The notes under the pieces are model-generated. The model worked only from the letters and a program-made list of their open reading frames with translations, had not been told where the DNA came from and did no database searches. From Sipunculus nudus (taxonomy: Eukaryota; Annelida; Sipuncula; Golfingiida; Sipunculidae), in NCBI GenBank assembly GCA_026874595.1, contig CM049317.1, positions 55,524,118 to 55,588,117 of the forward strand: a stretch of DNA of 64,000 nucleotides, given 5' to 3'. The translations under genes and the position numbers were made by a program. Below are positions 24,467 through 35,900 of this stretch, piece by piece. The first letter of the stretch is position 1; every line of letters starts with the position of its first letter.

Positions 24467-25450
24467 TAATCTTCCGCATCTGAATCATAGAATACACAAC
24501 AGGCCAACTGATATATGTATAAGCATTATATATATGTTAAATAATGCGTGTTCGTACCCTAACTACACAACATCTTCACCTTGCAAACCGTCGGAACACC
24601 GTTGAAAAGAAAAAAAAATACATATGTTTATTAATGCATTTATCTTTTTATTTATTTTTACTATAAATTAAAATGCTATTGATTTATTGTTGTTTCTTTG
24701 TGTTAACGTTTCGGAAATATTGCAAGGAAAAGAAATTTATCAAATCGTTGTCTGCCAGTCATATACAGAACTTTCATTTTTAAATAGGTAATTAATTCTG
24801 TTAGCAGTGTAATATTAATAAGAACAAATTATTGCCTTTGTCAAATTGAAACTACCTTTTGGAGAAGGAAGGGTTCGGACAAGAGGTACAGCTAACAAAT
24901 AGCCTGATTGTAAGTAATTGAGAATTGATATATGTAGGGTAGGTTTCTTATATTCCTTAATTGATCTGTATAAGAACTAGATTTATGACATAACGCACAG
25001 TGTCACTCGTTCTACCGTAAACACTAAGTTCAACTGATGGGATCAAGCACTTCGTTTCATAATATATGAATCAGGAACCTCTCCTTACGGGCATCTCTGT
25101 ATTACAGACACCTCTATTAGTCAGGTGGCTTAGCGTCAGATTTTGGCCATATCGTTACAGACCGGATAAAAGCACTAAAATTTGTATATGGATAGAGTAC
25201 ACCAAAACAGATGATTTCAGATGGGGTGCCCTCATGGAGTACCTACGAGATAAGTTTTAGATCCTGAAAACCATCTGCGCCTTGCGTATCACAGTACCCT
25301 CTTTTCGCATGAAAATGAAGAGGGATAGGGAAGGAAAAATAACCTTAGATCCACTGCGGTTTAATGAAATATAGTAAATTATATACCAAAAGAAAGCCAA
25401 AGAAGTGTTCTTTCTATCATTACCATTTACATTGTTATAATATACATTTG
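24467..25450. repeat. left inverted arm of the 7.2-kb element, inner part
   Basis: Pairs in inverted orientation with 31159 down to about 30183, and past the inner insertion with about 29060-28917. The segment 25117-25440 is also repeated directly at 26103-26420 ('ggcttagcgtcagatttt' against 'ggcttggcgtcaaatttg', and 'agggaaaggaaaa' type strings), a spacing of about 985 bp. No coding frame. Confidence 0.7.
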
Positions 25451-26102
25451 TAGCCCAAAAAGTGTAGAATGGTCACGTGACAATACAGTTTCTCAAATTC
25501 GGGACTGGGAAAGCTACATGCAAACATTAAACGAAGATATTAAGTGTATAAACGAAAAAATGTGCAAATATTTTTCTTGTTTACTATTGTTGAGTTTGTG
25601 ATTCAGTTTTTGGGAAAGTATTAAATGTTTATCACAAAGGATAGTTCCCTTAGCAGCTTCTTGTGTTTGAACTTATAATATGACCGATTACCCATATTTC
25701 TGATAAAAATCAACCTTACATTAATATTTTTGTTTTTTCTTGTTATTCATTGCAACGGATCTCTGTAAATCGTACCCAATTCAAAATGTAAACTTCTGGG
25801 CCAGCAAAATGGATTTATATTAGAATTATATTATTAACTATCATAACCGCCTTGTTACAAGATTGCGACCACATTCCGAATAATATGTTGAGAAATTACC
25901 ACTGATACATCACCTGTTTCCAAATTAAATACAAATTAAAATAATATAGAAATTAAATCGTTCAGACTGCATTATCAAATAAGCCGACAATATTATTTAA
26001 GCCAAAAGGTTAAAATGCGATATATTAGTCGTACTGGCACATTCTGGAACACAACTTGGGTAGTTACATTTGGAAAAGGGTGTACAATCAAGATTTTCTT
26101 TT

Positions 26103-26420
26103 AGTCATGTGGCTTGGCGTCAAATTTGGACCATATAGTTTAAAATCGGATATAAGCACCAAACTGTGAAAGTGGATAGACTACATCCAGGGGGTTGATT
26201 TTAGAGGAGGTCCCCAGGTGAAGTACATAATAGTTTCGTTTTTAGCGCCAAAACCTATTTGGCCCTTGCTCACCGAAATAACAATATTTAGCCTGAAAAT
26301 ATGAAAGGTCAGGGAAAGGAAAATCACTTTAGATCCGCTTTATTTGGATAGAATATTGCAAATGATACACTAAATTAAAGACAAAGAAAAATATGTTCCA
26401 GTCCAATATATTTATTATTT
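26103..26420 (+). repeat. internal direct repeat of the 7.2-kb element
   Basis: Diverged second copy of 25117-25440. A third, inverted partial copy lies at 28917-29060 ('cggataaaagcaccaaa' in reverse complement). Thus one subterminal module occurs at least three times. Confidence 0.65.
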
Positions 26421-28916
26421 TTTTTATGTGCACAAGAAGCCAACATAACAGCAAAAGTCAGGTGTTTATGACAGATCTCAAAAAGGCGGTCATCAGCCAT
26501 GATGAAAATGTGACACAAATGTTTTAGTGAAGAGGTACAATTATTAACATAGTTTTTGTTTAATAATTCCTTATATATTTTGCCTGAGTTGGAGAGTATT
26601 GTCCATTAGGAATTATTGATAATTTTCTTTGCGGTCATTGTAGCTGACTTCAATTTGTGATCAAGACTTCGCATATAGTCATGTTAAACGCTTAAATGCC
26701 ATCGCAAAATATCAACGTTTTCATTCTACACTTATCCTGTCCTGTTCTTTATTAGCCGGAAATTATGCGTTCTAACTTTCAATTATTTAATTGCAGATGA
26801 ACAAATATATCCCGTCTTTTAGTCTTCTTGGTATATTGTAGTACTTTTACAATAAATCTTGCATTTTTGTTATGTAGCAAACTGTCTTGTTTATATATAG
26901 TTTTCTACAATGGCTAAATTTATATGGTGTTACTTAGTTGTTCATTATTTCATCTAGAGACCATGTCCTGTAGAATATTAACCTAAATTTCTTATTCCTT
27001 TCTTATTCCTGCATCCCATAACTATTTAACTTCATACCTGTTTTCTTTTTTATTTTGGGAATATAAAAATAAATACCATAGATACATGATTCATTTTTTA
27101 TACTATATGCAAGCATGCGGTTTAACAAATTTCATAGGCCTTTCTATTTTCCGTATGATGCAACAAATACCTTTATAAAATGATTTAATCGCAAACAAGA
27201 TGTCTAGTTTGAACTTGACAACAAGTTTGAAAGTATATGTCTGAATAACAAAAACAACCAATTTTATTCCAAATCATGTGTTATCTGTATCTCCAAACTC
27301 CCTCTTAAATTCACTCTAAAGGTTCTTAGGTTTAGGAATCCATCAATAACAAACACGTTTTAACAACAAAATGTATAGGTAAACTTAAGACAAAGCCCCC
27401 TTTTCCTGATAGATATAATGTGTTTGCTTTTAGACAGAACTTTAGACTTGCACTAAAATGGCGGTCTCAGCATTATAATACAACTTAAGCATATTCATAT
27501 TTTATACTTTATTTATATTCAATATTTTATAATCATAAACAATTAAAGTTAACTCAGTCGGACATTTCCATGTCTAAACGATTTAGAATGTAAAACTTGG
27601 TCTAAACAACGTTAATCATTAATATTCTGACTTTTTTTTATAGAGACGCTTTATTCTAAACGAATTAAACACCCAGCTAATCTTCATAAGTCCTCATTGA
27701 CTTGTACTCTAAAGGTATCGTCAGTCTCACATTGCATAGATCTGAACAAAGCCACAAACCAAATTTTTCTTTTTCAGTTAAATATTATTTAGGATAAGTG
27801 TAAAGAATTGCTGCTTAATGATTCAATTCTGAGAATTGTCTCATTTGCCTGTATAACATTTATCGTAATTGAGATGCGTTAATGCGCAGTGCAAAAATAT
27901 TAGTCCAATTCATGTAGACTGCCAATGTAAACACCAATCATGCACTGAGCTGCCCAGATCGCACCCATACTAGTATGATCTTTATCACCCAAACAATTAT
28001 GCATTATTTATTTATAATTTATTTATATTCATATATATATATATATATATCTTAAAAGCTGAGCTCCAATATTTTAACTACACTCTCAACCCATAATTAT
28101 TACAACAGCAGGCTGCGTCGTATTGAACCTTGATCTAAATTGCTACTATCAATAATTATTCTGCAATTTATTAATTTCTTTGAAATGTTATTATTCCAAA
28201 TAGATATAAAACTCAATGGGTGTTCAAGAACCACCTATTAGCGTATTATGTAAGTCCATATATAAGACTGGCTAAGTCAATGGATTTGCTTGTAGCCCTT
28301 TTCTCTCCAGACAGATATTATTTTGGATAAGTGTAACTTATATTGCTTTATGGCACATTTTCATTAAAGCATTTACCATATTTTATAATCAATATGTATT
28401 TGTGTCTTGATTATTAATGATCAAAGGTGTGGACAAATTAAATAAATTGTTTCAATCACCTGGGTTTTTCGTTTCTTACTTAGATACAGATTTCAAAATG
28501 GTTGGTTTCACTGGAAAAAAGTGTATATATATTAGTATATTTCCTATATATTTCAATTATATGGGTGTGAATCTTTATAATTTTAATATTTATGCAATAT
28601 TAATTTGTACTGAATTGCTTATATCTTAACTTTTTCAATATTTTCTTCAGAACATGAGGGCATTTTAACACACTCACAGAATACAATTTCACATCAATGG
28701 ATGACGTGACCTTTCGACCTCTTGCGACTTACAATTATACTTAAATATGATTTTCGTCACAATTTCAACGACAACTGTTCATGATATTTCTTAATGGTGT
28801 TCTTATTATGCTTATTGATTAATTTAAAATGAGTTTTAGAGTCAACTAAGTATACAACATTCCGTTAATTGTTGTAAACTTGTGAAATTTTACGTAAAAT
28901 CCTGTTATTTTGGACT
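26421..28916. other. interior of the 7.2-kb element
   Basis: Very AT-rich with no protein frame above about 70 codons and none recognisable. Two stretches about 545 bp apart (27620-27900 and 28205-28385) share 'ataagtgtaa', 'taagtcc' and 'atttacc'-type landmarks, hinting at an old internal duplication. A short (TA)n lies at 28033-28050. Confidence 0.5.
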
Positions 28917-29062
28917 CGGGCCTGCTGAAAGAACCAGAAACTGAGTTCCGGTGGGCATCCCCTCCAGAATGATCAGGATCGATCTGTAGATACTTCATAT
29001 CAAATTTGGTGCTTTTATCCGGCGTGTAACGATAATTCCGTTAAGCCACCTGACTATATATT

Positions 29063-29659
29063 GACACTCAAGGTTCATATTCTTTTGTACTAATATGTTT
29101 TGTCTCACGTTATTAACTCATTTTGGCTGAATACGAAAAATGTTTAGCAAATCCATGCCGATAAACGGGATTAATATCTCCTGTTTACCGCATTTGTATC
29201 CGTTATAACGGTTCTGTGTGTGAGTAAACACAGTGCACCTTTGTCTGTTTATAATAACAAGACCGCGTGACCAGAAGCAAGATCTTAGTCTACCATACGC
29301 GACAATTATAAAAAATAGAGAAGAAACATGAAAGAAAATCACCCAGAAAAGCTTGAAAAACCTTGATTTTTGTGGAGTTTATTTTTACGGCCAACAGGTG
29401 GCGTGAGCGCTGTTTTTCATTGATCGCGCCCAGGGCAAGTTTTTTTTTCCACCTGTAAACAGGAGAAAGTAAACGAAGAACGAAATATTGAGAGATCCCG
29501 TAATAGTTTAAGGAGACTAAATTGTACTTTATTTATACTCAAAGTACCTGGTTTGTAAAATGTGAATAGGTCCTTTTTTTCATTTAAACTTTCTACTATT
29601 CAATCGGCTCTCTCTCTCTCTCGCTCTTTCCCTCTCTCTCTCTCTCTCTCTTTCTCTCT

Positions 29660-29712
<53 letters not shown>

Positions 29713-30183
29713 AATATATATATATACGTTAATATGTGTGTGTGTGTGTGTGTATGAAAAGACTGAAAGCCTTGGGATATAATACCAGCGCTGTGTTAGA
29801 ATGGCTAAGCCGGTGGATAGTATTAATGTCATTAGTAATACATGTAATGTCTATCAGATCTTCTTGTTTGACCAGATAAAATATCCCGACATGTGCAAGG
29901 GGCATAATTAGTTATTGTTACTTGCGGGGGATTCCTTTGCTTATATGGCAAATTTGAAATGGAAATAAAATTTAGAAACGAGACCAATCGTTTAGAAACG
30001 AGACAAACACAGCGCTCACGCCACCTGGTGGTGGTACAGCATAAATTCACAATTCAAGGGTTTTCAAGCTTTTCTAGGTGTTTCTTCTTTTATGTTTCTT
30101 TTCTTTTTTATAATTGTCGCAAGTGCGCGACCAAGATCTTTCCTCTGGTCACCCGGCCCTCTTATGTAAACACCTAACAGACA
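29063..30183. mobile_element. inner inverted-repeat element nested in the right arm
   Basis: The right arm of the 7.2-kb element is uninterrupted in the left copy ('acctctattagtcaggtggc', 25103-25122), but in the right copy it is broken between about 30183 and 29063. The inserted DNA has inverted arms of roughly 180 bp: 29240-29425 against 30003-30170, with 'acaattataaaaaa', 'agaaaagcttgaaaa' and 'caggtggcgtgagcgctg' on both. The centre holds (CT)n, (TA)n and (TG)n. No target duplication was resolved and no coding frame is present. Confidence 0.6.
29606..29755. repeat. (CT)n-(TA)n-(TG)n compound microsatellite
   Basis: CT-rich run 29607-29696, TA run 29697-29726, TG run 29735-29753. The arginine/glutamate-rich minus-strand frame across it is an artefact. 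Confidence 0.95.
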
Positions 30184-31159
30184 CTTATAGAGGTTCTATA
30201 ATACAGAGATGCCCATTAGGAGAGGTTCATGATTCATATTTAATGAAACGAAGTGCTTGATCCCATAAGTTGAACTTCATGCCGTTTACAAAAGGGCGAG
30301 TTACACGTACATGTACCACATACAAGATTTTATACCAATTCGCAAATGAGACAAATCTGAGGTGTAGATTTTACCACCACTTCAGCTTGACATATGAGGT
30401 TAAGACCTATTTTTGAATTTCGTATTCTTCGGTCACAGATTAATCACACGCCCATGAGTGATAGTTTTTAATATAAATTTTTTTTTATAATTTAGTTCAA
30501 AATAAAAATTATACGTACCCCCATTAAATGGATCGTTTTCTATTCAGCTACCCAACAATCATATCAATCGCTGTATATGCATTCAATAGTTTAAAAGGTC
30601 AAACTACACGATGTGTTATGTATAAATCTAGTTCTTAGAAAGATCAGTTTAGAATATTAGAAACCTGCCCCAAAGATAATCATTCTCAGTTACTTAAAAT
30701 CAGGCTATTCGGGAGCTGTACCTCTTGTCCGAACCCTTCTTTCTAAAATAAGTAGTTTCAGTTTGGCAAAGGCAAGATTTTTTCTTATTAACATTATGAC
30801 AGGCTAACTATTATAACATCATATACTGCTAAAATTATTTATTCACCTGTCGTAAAATGAGTTCTTTATATGATTGTCAGACAACGATTTGATGTATGTT
30901 TCGCTTGCTTGAAATATAACAGAAACCTGGACACACACAAAAAATGTGAATCGAATAGCATTTAAATATATACAATAAATAAATAGATATATGTGATTGT
31001 GTGTGTTGTTTTCAATGGTGGTCCAGCGGTTTGCAAGGAAGTGGAGATGTTGTATATATAGTTAATGTGAAAACATACATTATCTAACATATACATATTG
31101 CTTATACATATATCTGTTGGCATGTTATCTAGTCTATGAATCAAATCCGTGAGATTTAT
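30184..31159. repeat. right inverted arm of the 7.2-kb element, inner part
   Basis: Inverted match of 24467-25105, diverged by indels. Landmarks: 'acgaagtgcttgatcccat' (30248), 'aatcaggctatt' (30699), 'ctcttgtccgaaccctt' (30723) and the segment next to the array. Confidence 0.7.
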
Positions 31160-31346
31160 TATGTCGTACGTACGAGATAATATGTCGTACGTACGAGATA
31201 GTATGTCGTACGTACGAGATAATATGTCGTACGTACGAGATAGTATGTCGTACGTACGAGATAATATGTCGTACGTACGAGATACTATGTCGTACGTACG
31301 AGATACTATGTCGTACGTACGAGATACTATGTCGTACGTACGAGAT
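31160..31346. repeat. palindromic 21-bp array, right arm (9 copies)
   Basis: TCGTACGTACGA recurs nine times from 31164 at an exact 21-bp period, with the spacers of the left array in inverted order. The copy-number difference from the left arm (9 against 13) shows that the arms evolve independently by unit gain or loss. Confidence 0.97.
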
Positions 31347-31393
31347 AAATAATTTATTTTTCTTTTACCAGGTGGCAGCAATACGCTTCCGTA

Positions 31394-31911
31394 GTTTTAA
31401 CTGTTGCTTTATAGACAATGCATTTCAGCTGACATTGACCATTCATAGGACATTCGTCTTTTTTACGGCAGTTACATTGTTTTTGGGGTGCATTCACAGC
31501 ATTGTCAGAATTTAGAACCTTCATATTATGTTTGCTGATCAGGTTAGACATGTTGGGTAGACAGCTGTAGCTAATTTTCAAATTGTTCCTGTTGAATAAC
31601 CTGTGGTACCTGTGATGTTGAGGGAAGTGTTTTTCAACTAGTTCCATGAATTTTCTGCCAATGTTGGTTTTTACATGACGGCTGTAGGGTGGATTAAACC
31701 ATATTATTTTCCTTTTCCTGTTTCTCTTGCTTTTCACTGTAGGTTCAACATATTTTAAGCTTTCTGAGAACCCGCTTTTCGCTAAAGCTTCATCATACAT
31801 GGGTTTGGCTTTCATAAATAGCTCTTTATTGCAGGAGTTGTCAGAAACACGTTTACTGATCATCATAGGTATCTGCCTAATGATAGCTGGGGGGTGATTG
31901 GATTGTGCGTG
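31394..31911 (-). pseudogene. Penelope-like element ORF, 5' half (RT thumb and zinc-linker)
   Basis: About 172 codons of a Penelope-like polyprotein are open on the minus strand. SNHPPAIIRQIPMMISKRVS lies at the start and KIIWFNPPYSRHVKTNIGRK in the middle, both typical of the region following the reverse-transcriptase core. A Cys-rich linker (CNCRKKDECPMNGQC) and CIVYKATVKT follow just before the insertion point. The RT catalytic core is absent: homology starts abruptly at a (TA)n tract (31912-31932), so the copy is 5'-truncated. The frame runs 12 codons into the inserted element before stopping. The GIY-YIG half continues at 24146. Confidence 0.85.
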
Positions 31912-31932
31912 GATATATATATATATATATAT
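31912..31932. repeat. (TA)n at the truncated 5' end of the Penelope-like element
   Basis: About ten TA units directly abut the 5' limit of Penelope homology. The 3' side also ends at a (TA)n tract (23061-23122), so the element is bounded by TA repeats on both sides. Confidence 0.85.
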
Positions 31933-32149
31933 ATTTGCGGAGCAAGTTGCAAAGACCACCTATCTAATAAGACTATAATGTCTATTAAGATCATCTTTGG
32001 GTGATCCGAAATCATTAACCTATGTGTTGTAACTATCCTGTGTAATAAGGACACGTGGTAATAAAATTTCTCTTTTGGCCACTCCCGCGGATGGTCTCGT
32101 TTCACAGGTTTCACTCTACCTGGCAATAGCTACACTGGAGCCAAATATT

Positions 32150-32550
32150 TTGTTAAAGGTAACCGCCGGCATTCTTAAAATGGAAGCTCAACTAAGTATC
32201 TATAGCTCCAGAATTACATTCCAGTTTCGTACTACATGTGAGGTCAGCATCACACGCGTCCCCTCATGTTATATCATGGTGAAAACCAGGCCGTGGGAAC
32301 AACTGCTCCCGGGGGCCTTGGGTGTGTAATCGTCCTCATTACTGGGTTATACCACCGAGGAACCCCCGAAAGGCGCACTCGTTTGTGAGTGAAACACGGC
32401 TGCTGGGGACGGCCTTCTTTTTAAGACTGCAGCGCACTCACCCTTGGTGGGAGCTATCCTTAAAAAAACATATCCGCCTCAGCAGAGATTCTAACTCACG
32501 ATCTCCCGGCTATAAGTCCTTAGCTCTGCCCCCGAGCCACAGGAGAATGT
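32150..32550 (-). repeat. SINE-A, nearly complete copy
   Basis: On the minus strand a tRNA-like head (32545-32480, B box 'gagttagaatctc') is followed by 'caccaagggtgagtgcgc', 'cgcctttcgggggttcctcg' and a 3' end 'ggcggttacctttaacaaaa' at about 32150. The central 'tttcgggggttcctcg' block is shared with five other copies in the window. This is the most complete copy seen and defines the family as a tRNA-derived SINE of roughly 400 bp. Confidence 0.65.
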
Positions 32551-32685
32551 GCACACGTCACATCTTATGCAGGATCCCATCGGCTGATATTAGGCTAATA
32601 AGTAGATGCACCCATGCCAGTTCCAATTCTGTCGTCATATTACAAGGACTTACGAAAATCATCCAGCTCTTAATCATATTTCCAG

Positions 32686-32943
32686 TTCCAGCCTGTATGT
32701 CCATCTTCGCATTACGATTGCGTGACACAAAATATCCCGAAATCCAGGATTTGTGCTGGTGCTGCCAAAGTGCTCAAAATCCGACTCCTCTAGCATTACG
32801 GAACCATGTGTTTGATATGCCAGACTCTAAGAATATCTTACCCAGAAAGGGTTTACGCCATTGGAACAAAATGATAAGTAGTAACTTGGTAAAAATACTC
32901 ACTGACTTTGGTTTCCACTACCATCGCCGGAGAAAGCCCACAG
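32686..32943 (+). CDS. candidate internal exon, phase 1-1, product unknown
   Basis: An acceptor-like 'taatcatatttccag' (ends 32685) is followed by 258 nt open in one frame and a donor CACAG then GTATGC. Both boundaries would be phase 1. The peptide includes RDTKYPEIQDLCWCCQ and LRHWNKMISSNLVKILTDFG and has no stop; the frame is open further upstream into the neighbouring SINE, so openness is not limited to the exon. Family not recognised. It is phase-compatible with the signal-peptide exon at 9712-9811 on the same strand, 23 kb upstream, but that link is only a hypothesis. Confidence 0.3.
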
Positions 32944-35900
32944 GTATGCACTTTTACTGCTTAACCCGTGAACCTAACCATTGCATTTAGACTTGATTCA
33001 AACTGAATATCACATAGCCTGTTAACCTCTTAGATAAACGAGCCTGTTACAATAACTACTTAAAGCGGGAAGTTCAATAGATAAAACAGAAAGTAACCAC
33101 ACGATCGATACTTTTACATTAATTTCTCCGATTGTATTTTTTCGTATTTAGCTCTCTCCCCCTCTCTAGAGTTCCATTACCATTATCCTCGGGCCGTTTG
33201 TAGTCATTATTGACCAAACAGAACCACATTTCTGATGGATTAGTAATGCAGAAAACGATCAAGTATAGTTTTCGAAGTAGCGGGCACGGGTGAGCTAAAG
33301 ATTAATGGAATTCTTTAGACCTCTCTTTTTTCAAGTTAGTTCTTCCTTACACTGTATTGCTTTCTAAGAAAACAAGCTGCTGTTTGAAACTTGTCCGATA
33401 TTTTGCATCTTTTCTTGATTGAACCAGTATGCGTTACTCTAAAACACTGAAAATCTGCTTTATCTTGCCACTATATTTTGACCTTCCCTTCAGGGGGTAC
33501 GTTTTTTTATCAGTAATCATACTGGGTAATGCATATGCTGGGTACTGAGAAATGTCTGAAACGTCATCATAGGGAAACAGAAAGTTGTGTCGGTGTTTGG
33601 GATGAAAACATGAAGATCATAATCTGATTTCTCTGTGGCATCGGACTTTTAAAATATGTTATATACGAAGGCCAGGGTTTTAATTTCGGTTCCATCATAT
33701 AACATTGGAGTTTTAAGCAACGATGACGGCTATTGACGGGAACTAATAAGATAGCTGACCTTCGGATCAAGAATTTTGTCACAGGTCAACGCGACAAACC
33801 TGGTTTATTGGAATATTTTGATGCGGCGAGACAGCGTTATTTAACACATTGACTACTTGATAGGTCTCTGTGCATTTGTCTTATCTTTTTTGCCCTGGAC
33901 TCTGGCAGCCTTTTGCTAATATAAGAAACATGAAGTCAACTGTATGTAATAGTGTACTTCATTTTATCAAAATGAAAGCAACCCTATATTCACCTGCATA
34001 TACTAATACAACTTCTACTACAACCACCACTACTACTGTTAAGAGTAAATAATATATTTGTTGTTTATCAATTTGCCTATTCATGTTATGTGGTCTCAGA
34101 GATCTTTGAGGCCATACAACCATATACCTCCGCTACCAGGCACTATTTTTTTCGTTCTACGCTTGATGAATTCAAACTTCACTCAAGAAGTTATAAAGTG
34201 ATTTTTTAGAAATTTTTGGCGGGTTTAGGTTACACCCGGTGAACAACCATTCATTTATTCACTATTATTGAGGGGAATCCAATAACTTTCCGAAGTATTC
34301 CTTGGGGGCATTGACACTTCCCGTGTGACTTATTAGGGGCTGCGAGTAACCCCGACTTCTGATGCAGTCATCATGATGTTAAACAGGGACACATATTTCT
34401 CCTGGCTGTGATCAGGATAATGGTTGAGGTGTGAAGTCTTTGAGTGCATTTAAGTTAATTGATATTTACTCAGTGGTTGGCTAATCATGATACCTATTGT
34501 CGGCAGGGTTTACAGACCCCTGGCAAGGTGGGGGGGGGGGGGGGGGGGTATGGGTCGTAGCCCTAACCAAGGAATAATAAACACAATCTATTTTTTCTTG
34601 ATAGGGTACTTTTCCTCTAAATTAAAAAAAAATAGATTGTAGAATTGTGGCAGATGATATGGGGATCTTTACAAACCGTATGTCTCATTAAATTCATTTT
34701 TTACTGTATGCAAATAGGTGCTAAATTTACCATATTCTGTTATGAGTGTCGGTATTTGTAAATGCCCCACCCTAGCAGTAAAGTAGCCGATCTAATCTGT
34801 GTATTGTATCAACATTTCTTTTTATATTTTAAGACATGTAGAGCAATAAAAATTGGATAAACCTCAGTTGTTTGTACCATTCTCAATACTGTTTTGTAAC
34901 TTTTCTTTTATCTTATACACTGCGAGCACAGAGGCAGAAAGACAAATCTCTGGGGTCCCCCGAGGGCTGTTGTCAACTCCTCAGAATACATCACATGATA
35001 GAACTAGCCCCTGGGGTTTCCTTTGAAATACCGTTGCCTAACTGATGTTCTGTTGCGTAGTTGACCTTAAGATTACCGTAAAACTTTTTTTTTCTGGTCT
35101 GGTTATATTTGGGCTTTGGATTTATTGCAGAAAAATGAAAGCGAGATAGGGCTACAAGGAAGATAATAATAAATGTCTTCTTTTTTTCAAACTGTATATC
35201 ATACTTATATAATGAAAAACCAACATATAAACCTAATTATACACAACATTTTCGATCATACATAAAATAATTATTATAACATTATTTACTTTATACAATT
35301 GATTATGCATTTAGCTCTAAATATATGAATAGCTCATGTCAATCGATCTCAGGGAAAGATTTGGTCAACATATGCCTTATTTCAAACTAGCTGAAGTAAA
35401 TAAAAGAATCCCTCCTTGTGAATTATTGTAATATTGCATTTCACATACGACATTCCTTATAAGTGCTTATAAGTGCTTTCCCCAAGAAATATGTTGTTTA
35501 ACTATAAAAGATGTTTCTTCCTCAATAGCACCACCACGTTGATATTGACTGTTACCGATTGTCTGGGTCCGTTATATCGACAAAAAAGATTGATTTTATT
35601 ATATCACGATTGATAACCGCAATAAAACCTCTCTTTACTACAAAGAATAGTTTCTTGTCGAAGTCTCTGGCGTGTGTCCGGTTTCAATCTATATTTTAAT
35701 TGAAGGTGGTCACTCGGGACCCTTTTTTATACGGAACTTCTTCTTAGCCACGCCTCGGATATGAGTTTTTTGGTCTGTCGGGAATAATACTAACTATGTT
35801 CTAAGAGGGGAGGGTCATTTCCAATATTTTCACCGTGATACTAAGATATTCCAGATTATTTTCCCCCCAAGGGGCTTTGGCAGCGCAATCTGTCGGCAAC

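Larger units (their letters stand above)
24147..31393. mobile_element. 7.2-kb terminal-inverted-repeat element inserted in the Penelope-like ORF
   Basis: Both ends read TACGGAAGCGTATTGCTGCC inwards and are flanked by GTTTTA at 24141-24146 and 31394-31399. Excising the element with one GTTTTA copy joins the two Penelope halves in frame with no lost codon, which fixes the boundaries. Inverted arms are about 1.1 kb: end sequence, a 21-bp palindrome array, then AT-rich sequence with matching landmarks such as 'acaagaggtacagct' (24878) against its inverse near 30718 and 'gatgccc' near 30208. The interior shows no transposase or integrase frame. A 6-bp duplication is known for Polinton/Maverick, IS3EU and Dada elements, but nothing else ties it to these. 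It is probably non-autonomous, class unassigned. Confidence 0.85.

Noticed and set aside
24135-24605. 156-codon plus-strand frame with SRTYDIV repeats (and the MSYVRD repeat frame on the opposite strand; same at 30962-31381 and 31149-31352)
   Set aside because: The frames exist because a 21-bp tandem array keeps every frame periodic. They cross a transposon end and its non-coding arm.
29596-29832. Arg/Glu-rich 78-codon minus frame
   Set aside because: Translation of a (CT)n-(TA)n-(TG)n compound microsatellite.
24194-31346. CRISPR-like spaced repeats
   Set aside because: The repeats are contiguous 21-bp units with near-identical 9-bp spacers in an animal genome. It is a tandem array, not a CRISPR.
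24147-31393. Calling the 7.2-kb element a Polinton/Maverick
   Set aside because: Only the 6-bp duplication agrees. Length is half or less of typical, the ends are TA...TA instead of AG...CT, and no integrase, polymerase or capsid frame is visible.
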